64,000 nucleotides of DNA from Chloroflexi bacterium HGW-Chloroflexi-10 (GTDB lineage: Bacteria > Chloroflexota > Anaerolineae > Anaerolineales > Anaerolineaceae): positions 1 to 64,000 of the forward strand of contig PHBZ01000024.1 of assembly GCA_002840755.1 (NCBI GenBank), in the 5' to 3' direction. Shown here piece by piece: positions 54,151 through 63,255 of the stretch; position 1 is the stretch's first letter; each line of letters begins with the position of its first letter. A program made the translations under genes and the position numbers. Below the pieces are notes generated by a model. The model was not told the origin of the DNA. It searched no databases and saw only the letters and a list, made by a program, of their open reading frames with translations.

Positions 54151-55627
54151 GATAATCTCCATTAATAAAATCTTCGGTGTTCTCCTGGACATTTGTTTCC
54201 TGGTTTGGCATCCAGGCCGCGGTTGGAACAGATGTTAACCAATTCCCGTTTTTATATTGCCATACACTATGGGCGTATTTTTTTATCTCTTCCTGATTTT
54301 GTGTCATAACAATCACACCAACCCCTGCCGCGGCTCTATTTTGAATCTGTTGCCATACCCAATCTTTGTGATATTTATCCAATTTTTTGGTAGGGTGAAC
54401 AATGACCAGCATCGCCATTGCTGTTGGCAGTAATGCAAAAAGAACTTTTGTCAAATCTCGCATAGAAAGATTTTGAATCAAATCTGTTCCGGAATGTTTT
54501 ATGTCAGAATTTTTTAAAATCAGGTCAACATCTTTTAGCAGTGAAAGTGGTTTATAAGATGTACCTGCCAAATCACCTACCAACCCAAAATGTTCAAAAA
54601 TCGTCAGGCCTGGAACAAGGCCCTCAGATAACCGATCTTCCGGGATAAAAGCTACACCATCATTAATAAATTCATCCAACGGGCGATTGGTGATATCAAA
54701 ACCATTTATTAATATCTTTCCATAAGTTGGTCGTTGTAAACCAACACTGCAAAACAACAACTTTATCATCTCTACTTCATCATCCCCCGTTACAGCAGCA
54801 ATTTGTCCCCGATAAAGCGTATAATTGATGGATTCTTCTTCATTATTTGGATCTATTTGCAAATTTATAAATTCACAAACTCTGTTTTTTCCTGGATCCA
54901 ATGAGGGAGAATTGACAAATTTAATATCTGTGGACATTGCCAAAGATAACACATCAAAATCGAAACCATCCTTAAATTCCTTGCTAATTTTTCCTCGTTT
55001 TAAAACAACGCAATAATCACAAAAATCCGGAACATTTTCAGGTTGGTAAGTTGTAAAAACGATATGATATCCCAAATCAGCAACTTTTTTTAGTTTCTCC
55101 AGCAATAATTTACGATTTTCAGGAGGGACCTGGTCTAAAGGTTCATCCATCAGGATCAACTTACACCCGGCAGCGGCTAGTCGTATAACTTCAAATAAAA
55201 TACGTTGTTCTATTGATAAACTGGCCCCAGATTGGGATAAATTGAATAAAAATTCTTCAGATTCGGTTAAAGACAGAAAATGATGAATGATTTTTTCTTT
55301 GGAATGTAAATTTTTTGTCTTTCGGGATAAATTCAGATTTTCTTGCAAAGTTAATTCATTGAGAATTTTCGTCTCCGAAGAAATATATCCAATACCTGCA
55401 AGGTATGCATCAGAAAATTTTCCAAATGAGTTTATTTTATTATTCAGGAATATTTCTCCGGAATCAGGTTTTATGTTGCCTAATATTAATGAAAGAATGG
55501 TACTTTTCCCTGAACCAAAATCTCCCAGGATCGCCGACAAACCCATTTCCGGAAATTCAAAACTTACCTGATCAAGTGCAATATCAGAAAGGATTTTTTT
55601 TGAAACCTGCGAAAATTGAATTTTCAT
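54140..55627 (-). CDS. Sugar/nucleoside-type double ABC ATPase, second half degenerate (second system)
   Basis: 495 residues from the ATG at 55627; a TTG seven codons earlier is an alternative, and neither has a well-spaced ribosome site. First ATPase half is intact for Walker A (GDFGSGKST) and B (KLILMDEPLD), but its signature reads GASLSIEQR in place of LSGGQ. In the second half the Walker A position reads GDDEVEMIKL, the signature NLSMRDLTK and Walker B MAMLVIVHPTK, so ATP binding there is probably lost. Compare the normal-looking ATPase at 59094-60656. Functional status is uncertain. Confidence 0.8.
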   Translation of the reverse strand: MKIQFSQVSKKILSDIALDQVSFEFPEMGLSAILGDFGSGKSTILSLILGNIKPDSGEIFLNNKINSFGKFSDAYLAGIGYISSETKILNELTLQENLNLSRKTKNLHSKEKIIHHFLSLTESEEFLFNLSQSGASLSIEQRILFEVIRLAAAGCKLILMDEPLDQVPPENRKLLLEKLKKVADLGYHIVFTTYQPENVPDFCDYCVVLKRGKISKEFKDGFDFDVLSLAMSTDIKFVNSPSLDPGKNRVCEFINLQIDPNNEEESINYTLYRGQIAAVTGDDEVEMIKLLFCSVGLQRPTYGKILINGFDITNRPLDEFINDGVAFIPEDRLSEGLVPGLTIFEHFGLVGDLAGTSYKPLSLLKDVDLILKNSDIKHSGTDLIQNLSMRDLTKVLFALLPTAMAMLVIVHPTKKLDKYHKDWVWQQIQNRAAAGVGVIVMTQNQEEIKKYAHSVWQYKNGNWLTSVPTAAWMPNQETNVQENTEDFINGDYHVG

Positions 55628-55651
55628 TTTGTTACAATGACCTTTCAATTA

Positions 55652-56902
55652 TTAGGGATAACTATTTCCTTGCATACCAAACAATAATTGTTCTAAATAC
55701 CAAATTTGACTATCAGTAGCCTGTTCGCCATTAGCAAGAAATTCGGTACCGTCCTGATACTTTAATGGTCCAGTCCACAAATTCATTCCACCTGCTAATA
55801 AGGTAATAAATTGATCAACAATTCTTGAATTTTCTGCGGTCAATGCCTGCCCTTTTTCAAAACCAATATGGCTGCTATCCGGATTATTTAAATCACTCCA
55901 ATCCGGACCCAGTAAATTCCATTGTTCACCAGAAACCCCATCTCTAAGATTCGTTAGGTATTGAGCATAAAATGGTCCCCAATTAAAATATGGAACGCCA
56001 AGACAAACATTGTTTGCCCCGGAACAAGCTCCATTATAATCAAATGGAATAGCCCACACAGGATTTGTGATTGTATATCTGCTTTGTGCTTCTATTAATG
56101 CTTCTGTTGTGTCTATCCCAGAAATAACAACATCAAATTCATCTGAGTAAAAATCACTGGCTACAGTAGTAGGATCCAAAGTGACACCAGGAATATTAAA
56201 CCAAAAACCTATCCATTCCACTTTGAATATTAGCTGTCCGGCAGTAGCTTTAGGCTTTCGATATGTATCCCAACAATATTTCGCTCCCAGGTAGGCAGAA
56301 GAGGCCAATCGCCTGGTTTCCTCATTAATTAATGGACCAAGATAACCAATTTTACCTGTCCTCGTTGTAAGTGCAGCTGCACAACCGGCAATCATCTTGC
56401 CATACTCAATTCGTCCCATCACATTTGTCAGGTTATCCAGTTTAACATAATTTTTTCCATCTATCCAAGAGCTATCACCGGTGGCATGAACAACTTGAAT
56501 TTCCGGATATGCTTGAGAAAATTCCAATGCGGCGGCTTTCATATCATCGGAATTAAAAATAACTACCTTAGCGCCTTGCTCAACCAAGTCTACTGCTAAT
56601 TCTGTGGTAGATTGTCCGGGACGATCTGCTGGATTAACTCTATCAATATAAATAAATTGGGCCCCCGGTAATGACTGTTCAGCATAAATGGCCGCATTAT
56701 AATGCGATTCACTCCAACCCCGATCATTATGCGAACCCACCATCAACATACCAAAAATCAGACTATCGCTTACTTTTTCGGAGCTTTCCTCTGAATCTAT
56801 AACCGGCATAGGGACAGGCATACAAGCTCCCATAATATAGGAGATTATTAAGGTTAATCCAATGAGCGAAATGAAGTAATATTTATTTTTTTGAAGTTTC
56901 AT
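55652..56902 (-). CDS. BMP-family substrate-binding lipoprotein (second system)
   Basis: 416 residues. Signal peptide with lipobox IMGAC (Cys ~27), then the basic-membrane-protein fold: GMLMVGSHNDRGWSESHYNA, VVHATGDSS, GYLGPLIN. Homologues (PnrA/TmpC, Bmp) bind purine nucleosides. Residue differences from the first-system protein at 60748 suggest a different ligand. Directly upstream of the matching ATPase gene (24 nt). The 92-nt gap above it shows no terminator. Confidence 0.88.
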   Translation of the reverse strand: MKLQKNKYYFISLIGLTLIISYIMGACMPVPMPVIDSEESSEKVSDSLIFGMLMVGSHNDRGWSESHYNAAIYAEQSLPGAQFIYIDRVNPADRPGQSTTELAVDLVEQGAKVVIFNSDDMKAAALEFSQAYPEIQVVHATGDSSWIDGKNYVKLDNLTNVMGRIEYGKMIAGCAAALTTRTGKIGYLGPLINEETRRLASSAYLGAKYCWDTYRKPKATAGQLIFKVEWIGFWFNIPGVTLDPTTVASDFYSDEFDVVISGIDTTEALIEAQSRYTITNPVWAIPFDYNGACSGANNVCLGVPYFNWGPFYAQYLTNLRDGVSGEQWNLLGPDWSDLNNPDSSHIGFEKGQALTAENSRIVDQFITLLAGGMNLWTGPLKYQDGTEFLANGEQATDSQIWYLEQLLFGMQGNSYP

Positions 56903-56994
56903 GAATTATATTTTTAACCAACTCTTGATTTTTTCTAATTCTATGTCAATTCTTCAATTTAAGAAAGCTGTCTGACATTTTCGAAAGCTTTTCA

Positions 56995-57963
56995 TCAAAC
57001 ACCACGTTGACCGCGTATATAAGGCGTACCAAGGGCAGCGGGTGCTCCTAGTCGTTTTTTTACTGCCTCTTTTGAACCTAACACTAAAACGATAATCGTA
57101 AAGGCGTATGGCAACATTTGCAGAAAAAAACCATAATAAGGATTGTAATAGAATGGATTTGCCAATCCAAAAATCAGCATTGGTCCTTGAATATCCAGAA
57201 TAAGGCGTCGCAATGCACCAAAAATATAAGAACCAAACATTGCGCGGACAGGATTCCATTGCGAAAAAATGATCAAGCCAATCGCTATCCACCCCTGCCC
57301 GGCAGTCGTTAATTCACTGAACCAACCGGGAGAAATTGCCAGGCTGATGGTAGCCCCTGCGAGACCGGCAAATAAACCACCAATGAAAACATAAAAATAG
57401 CGTAATCGAAAAACATTAATCCCCAAAGCATCGGCAGCAGCAGGATATTCACCCACAGCCCTCAGGTGCAATCCGGGACGAGTCCGGTTAATATAATACC
57501 AGCTAAGGGGCACCAACAGATACCCAACATAAACTAGAACGCTCTGATTGGTAAAAAACACTTTTCCTAAAATTGGAATTTGAGAAATTAAAGGTATAGA
57601 AAAACTGGGCAATAGTGAAACCACACCTGCTTTACTCAATCCCTCACCTAACACCAGACTGATCCCGGTTCCTAAGAAGGTTAACGCTAATCCACTCACA
57701 ACCTGATCCGCTTGTAAATGAATGGTAATAATGGCATGCACCTGGCTTAATAGACCGGCAGCAATCATAGCGACCACCATTCCTAACCAGGGATTACCCG
57801 TTGATGCGGTAACACTAAATGCAGACATAGCCCCAATTAACATCATTCCCTCTATGCCCAGATTCATCACCCCACTGCGTTCATTAAAAATACCGCCAAT
57901 CGTCGCAAATAAAAGGACTGTACCAGAAGCAACACCTGCTTGTAATATGATGAGAATATCCAT
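56995..57963 (-). CDS. BMP-type nucleoside ABC transporter permease B (first system)
   Basis: 322 residues, ~9-10 helices. Canonical YufQ/NupQ: GGIFNERSGVMNLGIEGMMLIGA near the start (broken here only for brevity), HLQADQVVSGLAL, and RAVGEYPAAADALGIN (EAA-like loop). Adjacent to permease A (1 nt gap). Together with genes to 61944 it completes an SBP-ATPase-permease-permease operon. Confidence 0.92.
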   Translation of the reverse strand: MDILIILQAGVASGTVLLFATIGGIFNERSGVMNLGIEGMMLIGAMSAFSVTASTGNPWLGMVVAMIAAGLLSQVHAIITIHLQADQVVSGLALTFLGTGISLVLGEGLSKAGVVSLLPSFSIPLISQIPILGKVFFTNQSVLVYVGYLLVPLSWYYINRTRPGLHLRAVGEYPAAADALGINVFRLRYFYVFIGGLFAGLAGATISLAISPGWFSELTTAGQGWIAIGLIIFSQWNPVRAMFGSYIFGALRRLILDIQGPMLIFGLANPFYYNPYYGFFLQMLPYAFTIIVLVLGSKEAVKKRLGAPAALGTPYIRGQRGV

Positions 57964-57964
57964 G

Positions 57965-59101
57965 TTATGCCTCTTCGTTGTTGCGAATAATCCGGATTTG
58001 ATACCGAATCAGGAAGTCACTGGCGATTAAACATACCAAGATTACTCCCTGAATCATTTTTGGAACTCCGGAGGGTTGAATCTCCCGTCCTGCCAGGATC
58101 AAAGCACCAAATAACACTGAAACCAGAATAACTGCAAACGGATTTAGTTTAGCCAACCAGGCTACAATGATACCGGTAAATCCATACCCTGGAGATATGG
58201 CACCTTGCAAACGGTGAACAACACCGGTGATTTCCGACATACCAGCTAATCCTGCCAATGCACCAGATACCATCATGACCCAAACCATATGTTGCTTGAT
58301 CGGTATACCAGCATAACTGGCGGCTTTTGGGTTATCCCCAATCAATCGAATCTCATAGCCCCATTTACTACGATATAGAATATACCAGAGCACTACAGCG
58401 GCTATTACCGCTATGATGAACCCAAAATGGGTGGTTAACCCCCGTAAAAAGGGGATTTCTGAACCAAAATCCGTCAATCGCGGCAGCCAGGCGTTTTTGG
58501 GAAAAACAGGAGACATCTGAAAACCACCCTCGCTCCAAATGGCAAAAATGAAATAGTTGTTCCAGGCTACTGCTATGTAATTCAACATCAATGTTGAAAT
58601 GACTTCATTAACATTAAACCTTGCTTTTAAAACTCCAGGAATAAAACCCCATATTGCACCACACAAAAGGCCTGCCAACACCATAACCACAATAAACAGC
58701 CATTGAGGAGCATCGGCTGGCAGTATGGGTAATAACACAACTGCGGAAGCGCCGAAAGCACCCATAAAAAACTGCCCTTCAGCACCAATGTTCCATAATT
58801 TCATTCGGAATGCAATTGAACAGGCTAATCCAACAAAAATTAATGGGATCGCTTTCACCAGAGTATCTGAGAAAACCCCAATACTGCCAAAGGAAGCTCG
58901 GGCAATATGGGCATATGTCAGCCAGGGATTACCGCCGCTGACAGCCAGAATAACTGCGCCAATTAACAATGCAACAATTACTGCGCACAACGACAAAACC
59001 GCCGGATACCATTTGGGTACATCCACTATTCTTGGTTCAAGCTTAACCTGGAATGGAAATCCCTTTTTTGAGGGATTTCCTGCTGTTATGTTATCACTCA
59101 T
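57965..59101 (-). CDS. BMP-type nucleoside ABC transporter permease A (first system)
   Basis: 378 residues from the ATG at 59101 (AGGAGC 7 nt upstream); upstream in-frame codons overlap the ATPase gene. YufP/NupP type with LWNIGAEGQFFMGAFGA, INEVISTLMLNYIA-like NVNEVISTLMLNYIAVAW, and the cytoplasmic loop IRLIGDNPKAASYAGI. Start overlaps the ATPase stop by 8 nt. Confidence 0.92.
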   Translation of the reverse strand: MSDNITAGNPSKKGFPFQVKLEPRIVDVPKWYPAVLSLCAVIVALLIGAVILAVSGGNPWLTYAHIARASFGSIGVFSDTLVKAIPLIFVGLACSIAFRMKLWNIGAEGQFFMGAFGASAVVLLPILPADAPQWLFIVVMVLAGLLCGAIWGFIPGVLKARFNVNEVISTLMLNYIAVAWNNYFIFAIWSEGGFQMSPVFPKNAWLPRLTDFGSEIPFLRGLTTHFGFIIAVIAAVVLWYILYRSKWGYEIRLIGDNPKAASYAGIPIKQHMVWVMMVSGALAGLAGMSEITGVVHRLQGAISPGYGFTGIIVAWLAKLNPFAVILVSVLFGALILAGREIQPSGVPKMIQGVILVCLIASDFLIRYQIRIIRNNEEA

Positions 59102-60656
59102 GGCTTGCTCCTGCTGTTTCCAATTGTTCCTCATGGGATCCTGTCATCATTAATCCGATTTTTTCAACATTTCCATCCAGAACTTCACCCATCAATTCAC
59201 CTTCATAGATCACACAGATCCGATCAGAAAGCGAAATCAATTCCTCCAACTCTTCAGAAATCAACAAAATTGCCGCGCCAGCATCACGCTGCAAAAGCAA
59301 CAATCGCTGAATTCCTTCTATTGCGCCAACATCCAGCCCGCGTGTTGGCTGCATGGCCACCATGAATGTTGGTTGTGAAGAAATTTCCCTGGCCAGAATA
59401 ACCCGTTGCAGATTACCGCCTGAAAGCAATCTGACAGGTGTGTTGATGGATGGCACCACAATATCATAAGCTTCTTTTAATTCATTTGCATATTTCTCGG
59501 CTTCAGGAGTATTAACCATCCACCCCGTGGCAATCGGCTCTTTATAATACTTTTTCATGATGACATTATCAGTAATACTAAGGTTTGGAGCTGTCCCTAC
59601 ATGGGTTCTGTCTTCAGGAACATGCGATACCCCTTTTCGAATGCCCGTCTTGGCGCTTTTATTAGCAATATCTTCACCACAAATAGTAATTGTCCCTTGC
59701 TCACATTTACGTAATCCGGTTAATGTATCTGCTAATTCCTTTTGACCATTACCTGCCACCCCAGCAAGGCCAACAATCTCTCCTGCTCTCACATTCAGGC
59801 TTAATCCGTTTAAAGCGGGTAACCCCTTATCATTCAGACAATGCAGGTTTCTTACTTCTAAAACAACATCCCCAGGTGTCTTTTCCTTTTTGTCCAAATT
59901 AAAAATAACATCCCGGCCTACCATTAATCCAGCTAAATCTGCCCTGGTTTTTCCCTTGGCATCTACTCCCAGAGCAGTAATTTTTCCTTTTCTTAAGACC
60001 GTCAATCGGTCTGATATCATTTGTACTTCATGTAGTTTGTGACTGATAAAAATTACTGATTTTCCCAATGCAACCATATTTTTTAATGTCTGAAATAAAA
60101 CATCTATCTCTTGTGGTGCTAAAACGGCGGTCGGTTCATCCATAATTAAGACACTGGCGCCGCGGTAAAGCATTTTCAGAATTTCTACTCGCTGTTGCTC
60201 ACCAACTGATAATTGCCATATTTTTGCTTTAGGATCTACCGGTAAAGCATATTTTTCCCCCAGGCTGATAATTTGTTGATCGTATTTTTTTAAATCCATA
60301 ATAAAACGGGGAGAGTTCAAACCCAACAGGATATTTTCAGTCACGGTTTGAGAAGGTACCAACATGAAATGTTGATGAATCATTCCAATTCCCGCTTCAA
60401 TTGCATCTTTGGGTGATGAGAAAGTAACCGGTTTTCCACTGACAAAAATAGTTCCGCTGTCTTGTTTATATAAACCAGCCAGGATATTCATTAAAGTGCT
60501 TTTACCTGCCCCATTTTCCCCCAAAAGGGCATGTATTTCGCCTTTTCTGAGATCAAAATCGACATGGTCATTGGCTAATACCCCTGGAAACCGCTTATTA
60601 ATACCCCGCATAGAAACAACGTTTGCTGCATCGTTAGTGGAAAAATCGGAAATCAT
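59094..60656 (-). CDS. Double ABC ATPase of nucleoside importer (first system)
   Basis: 520 residues from the ATG at 60656 (AGAGGTG upstream); the 25 codons of open frame before it run into an intergenic hairpin and are not coding. First half: Walker A GENGAGKST, signature LSVGEQQRVEIL, Walker B VLIMDEPTAVL. Second half: GVAGNGQKEL (reduced Walker A, normal for this RbsA/NupO group), signature LSGGNLQRVILAREI and MVAMQPTRGLDVG. Powers import with the two permeases. Confidence 0.93.
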   Translation of the reverse strand: MISDFSTNDAANVVSMRGINKRFPGVLANDHVDFDLRKGEIHALLGENGAGKSTLMNILAGLYKQDSGTIFVSGKPVTFSSPKDAIEAGIGMIHQHFMLVPSQTVTENILLGLNSPRFIMDLKKYDQQIISLGEKYALPVDPKAKIWQLSVGEQQRVEILKMLYRGASVLIMDEPTAVLAPQEIDVLFQTLKNMVALGKSVIFISHKLHEVQMISDRLTVLRKGKITALGVDAKGKTRADLAGLMVGRDVIFNLDKKEKTPGDVVLEVRNLHCLNDKGLPALNGLSLNVRAGEIVGLAGVAGNGQKELADTLTGLRKCEQGTITICGEDIANKSAKTGIRKGVSHVPEDRTHVGTAPNLSITDNVIMKKYYKEPIATGWMVNTPEAEKYANELKEAYDIVVPSINTPVRLLSGGNLQRVILAREISSQPTFMVAMQPTRGLDVGAIEGIQRLLLLQRDAGAAILLISEELEELISLSDRICVIYEGELMGEVLDGNVEKIGLMMTGSHEEQLETAGASHE

Positions 60657-60700
60657 TTCACCTCTTTTGTAAAAGAAAACGAAATTTGTTTTTATACCAG

Positions 60701-60736
60701 TAAAAATGGGGAAGCCTATAGGCTTCCCCATTTTTA
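60701..60736 (-). terminator. 16-bp perfect hairpin between SBP and ATPase genes
   Basis: 60701-60716 pairs perfectly with 60721-60736 around TATA; the stem runs from TAAAAATGGGG to the complementary CCCCATTTTTA, giving a GC-rich top and a U-rich foot on both strands. It probably ends a large share of transcripts so that binding protein exceeds ATPase, or protects the SBP message from decay. Confidence 0.8.
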
Positions 60737-60747
60737 AATATTCACTA

Positions 60748-61944
60748 TTATTCGGGTAATTCTGCGGTAATGCCTTCGGCCCACCACTTCATACAATACT
60801 TACAACCTAGCCCATATTCAGGGAAGGCATCAAGATCGATTTGTTCCAATTTCTCTCCAGCGGGCACAACTACATTGCCTTTGCTGTCATTAATCGGACC
60901 TGAGAAGACATCAAAGCGGGTAAATTCGCCTTTTTCCATTTTTGCCAATAAATCACGGACTTCTTGGATCACAGCCGGGTCGAGATCTTTCACGCCAGTT
61001 GTGAGTTCCTGCCCTTCCATGAAGCCAAACAAACCAAGAGCACCAGTTTCTGCATCAAAATAATCCCAACCAGGGACATACGTGCCGGCGATAATACCCT
61101 CGGTGATGCGAGCATATTCTGGTCCCCAAACCCAGTAAGGAGCAGTTAGACAACGTTCCACTTTACATGAACCGTACCAGTCATAGGTTACACCCCATTT
61201 TCCTTTTTCCTGGGCGACATCTGCTACAGCCGGGGTATCTGCGCCGGTGAAGACAACATACGCGCCAGCATCAAAGAGGGAAGCGGCTGCTTCTTTTTCA
61301 ATAATCGGGTCATGCCAGGTATTAAGCCAACGCACATCCATAGTACATTCGGGGCAGGTTTTTTTCATACCAAGCGCAATCGCGTTGCCAAGGCGTAATT
61401 CTTCAGGAATCGGGAAAGTAGCCATGTAACCCAGTTTTGTTTCTCCATCCTGTTTGGCGCGTGCACCAGCCAGCATACCGGCAAGGTATTTCATATTTTC
61501 CATAGCACCCATCAAGTTTCCAAAATTTGTGGTGTTAGACTTGATACCGGTTAGGTGGATGAAATAGGAATCAGGAAATTCTGTAGCAACAATTTCCATC
61601 GGGTCCATGAAACCAAACGAGGTTCCCAGGATCAGATCAAATCCTTTACGGGCAAGGCTGCGAAAAATTTGTTCAGAATCTGCACCCTCAGGAACATTTT
61701 CAACATACGCGACATGAGTATTCGGTACATTTTCTTCAATATATAGTAAACCTTCATAATGTGCTTGAGACCAACCACCATCGTCATGGGGTCCAATCAG
61801 TACCATTGCAACATTAAATTTATCTTTATCAACAGTTGGAATCTCAAAACCACCCACCATTTCTTTTTGGGGGCCGCATGAAGTAAATACGACAGCGAGA
61901 ACGAGCATTACAGCGATTAAACGCCAAAGACCTTTCGATTTCAT
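60748..61944 (-). CDS. BMP-family substrate-binding lipoprotein (first system)
   Basis: 398 residues from the ATG at 61944 (GGAGGAGATGAT upstream). Lipobox FTSCG (Cys ~23). PnrA-like fold: VAMVLIGPHDDGGWSQAHYEG, ILGTSFGFMDP, FIHLTGIKSNTTNFGNLMG, KLGYMATFPIP. Binding-site Asp, aromatic and Asn residues of purine-nucleoside proteins appear conserved in part. Contains a CPEC and a late CKYC pair. Likely the most highly expressed gene of the operon given its own hairpin. Confidence 0.9.
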   Translation of the reverse strand: MKSKGLWRLIAVMLVLAVVFTSCGPQKEMVGGFEIPTVDKDKFNVAMVLIGPHDDGGWSQAHYEGLLYIEENVPNTHVAYVENVPEGADSEQIFRSLARKGFDLILGTSFGFMDPMEIVATEFPDSYFIHLTGIKSNTTNFGNLMGAMENMKYLAGMLAGARAKQDGETKLGYMATFPIPEELRLGNAIALGMKKTCPECTMDVRWLNTWHDPIIEKEAAASLFDAGAYVVFTGADTPAVADVAQEKGKWGVTYDWYGSCKVERCLTAPYWVWGPEYARITEGIIAGTYVPGWDYFDAETGALGLFGFMEGQELTTGVKDLDPAVIQEVRDLLAKMEKGEFTRFDVFSGPINDSKGNVVVPAGEKLEQIDLDAFPEYGLGCKYCMKWWAEGITAELPE

Positions 61945-62215
61945 ATCATCTCCTCCGAAATAATTCTTTTTTTGTTTAACTTGAAAAATGGGATTGGTAG
62001 TGAACAATCAATAACGATGTGCAGCATCCTCCTTTCATACTTTGCTCATTTCTCCGGGATCCATGGGTTGGATCACAGAAGAAAGGGAATTATTGCTACG
62101 TCTTGATGGGATACGTTATTGTACCTTATTTCAAACTGGGAAATACTAAATTTTTGGTGACCATCTTTTATAAGCTTATTTTATTTCTTCTTACAAAATC
62201 TGACTTTGAATGAAG
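61945..62215 (-). promoter_or_regulatory. Leader region of the first BMP transport operon
   Basis: About 270 nt without a credible gene. On the minus strand a perfect 6-bp hairpin GATCCA-ACCCA-TGGATC lies near 62057-62073, and TACAAT near 62115-62125 could be a -10. I do not find the core of purine, 2'-deoxyguanosine or NMT1/xanthine riboswitches. An AGGAGG abutting an ATG at about 62028 opens a 28-codon frame whose TGA overlaps the SBP start, but the zero spacing argues against translation. Confidence 0.35.
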
Positions 62216-62243
62216 AAAGCTTCCCCCAAATGGGGGAAGCTTT
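62216..62243 (-). terminator. Terminator after carbamate kinase
   Basis: AAAGCTTCCCCC (62216-62227) pairs perfectly with GGGGGAAGCTTT (62232-62243), loop AAAT. On the minus strand CTTCATTC follows. Separates ygeW-arcC from the transport operon. Confidence 0.82.
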
Positions 62244-62251
62244 AATAATGA

Positions 62252-63202
62252 TTATTCGAGTGTAATCCAGGTTCCGGTTTCCCCTTTCAGGGCACGACCA
62301 ATATTTTCCGGGTTGGTAATGAGAGCTTTCTTTCCGCCATTTTCGAGAAATTTTATGATCGCCTCAATCTTTGGCAGCATACTGCCTTTGGCAAAATGAC
62401 CTGCTGCTGCAAATTCTTTGGCCTCTGCTAAAGTGATTTGTTTAAGCCATTTTTGATCCGGTTTATTAAAGTTAATCGCAACCTGTTCCACAGCTGTGCT
62501 GATGACAAACAGGTCTGCGCCAATCATGGATGCAAGCAGTGAAGAACCAAAATCTTTATCAATCACGGCTTCTACACCTAACAAATCCCCATCAGCCTGT
62601 CGAATAACGGGGATACCGCCGCCGCCGACACCGACTACAACAATCCCGGCGTCCAGCAACGCTTTGATGGCATCTTTTTCAACAATGTCGACTGGTTTCG
62701 GGGATGCAACCACCCGGCGCCATCCTCTGCCCGCATCTTCCACAACAACCCAACCATCTTCCTTCTCACGGCGTTTGGCTTCAGCCTCTTCCATAAAAGA
62801 GCCAATTGGTTTGGTGGGGCTTTGAAACGCAGTGTCATTAACATCAACAATCGTCTGAGTCACAACCGCCGCGGCTTGTTTGGTCATCTTTCGATTCTTG
62901 AACTCATTTGTCAAGGCTCGGACAAACATATACCCGATGGCGCCTTGGGAATCCGCGCCACAATAGTCCAACGGGACATCATGCAATTCATGGGCTGATA
63001 ATTCTGACCGGCGCAATATGAAGCCTACCTGAGGACCATTACCGTGGGTAACAACCACATCCCAACCTGCTTCAATCATATCGGCAATATGATGCATTGA
63101 TTCGGCTCCTGCATCATACTGATCTGCGATGGTCTTTCGATTATTATCTTTAATAAGCGAATTACCACCTACTGCTACAACTGCAATTCCTTTTTTATCC
63201 AT
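62252..63202 (-). CDS. arcC: Carbamate kinase
   Basis: 316 residues. Amino-acid-kinase fold: VVAVGGNSLI, VVTHGNGPQVG, the substrate loop DYCGADSQGAIGYM, VGVGGGGIPVI, EAVIDKDFGSSLLA. Converts carbamoyl phosphate + ADP to ATP + carbamate, conserving energy from ureide or citrulline cleavage. No arcA is present and the neighbour is a YgeW-type carbamoyltransferase, which points to purine or ureide fermentation more than to the arginine deiminase route. 53 nt downstream of the carbamoyltransferase gene. Confidence 0.95.
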   Translation of the reverse strand: MDKKGIAVVAVGGNSLIKDNNRKTIADQYDAGAESMHHIADMIEAGWDVVVTHGNGPQVGFILRRSELSAHELHDVPLDYCGADSQGAIGYMFVRALTNEFKNRKMTKQAAAVVTQTIVDVNDTAFQSPTKPIGSFMEEAEAKRREKEDGWVVVEDAGRGWRRVVASPKPVDIVEKDAIKALLDAGIVVVGVGGGGIPVIRQADGDLLGVEAVIDKDFGSSLLASMIGADLFVISTAVEQVAINFNKPDQKWLKQITLAEAKEFAAAGHFAKGSMLPKIEAIIKFLENGGKKALITNPENIGRALKGETGTWITLE

Positions 63203-63255
63203 ACCAACTCCTGTTTATCTGAACATTCTCTTTTACGAATAAAAATCTTACTTCT

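Noticed and set aside
60657..60731. 25-codon N-terminal extension of the first-system ABC ATPase
   Set aside because: It reads through the perfect intergenic hairpin at 60701-60736; AGAGGTG marks the ATG at 60656.
61944..62030. 28-codon leader frame ending on the BMP start codon
   Set aside because: The AGGAGG abuts its ATG with no spacer and the composition looks random; noted only as part of the leader.
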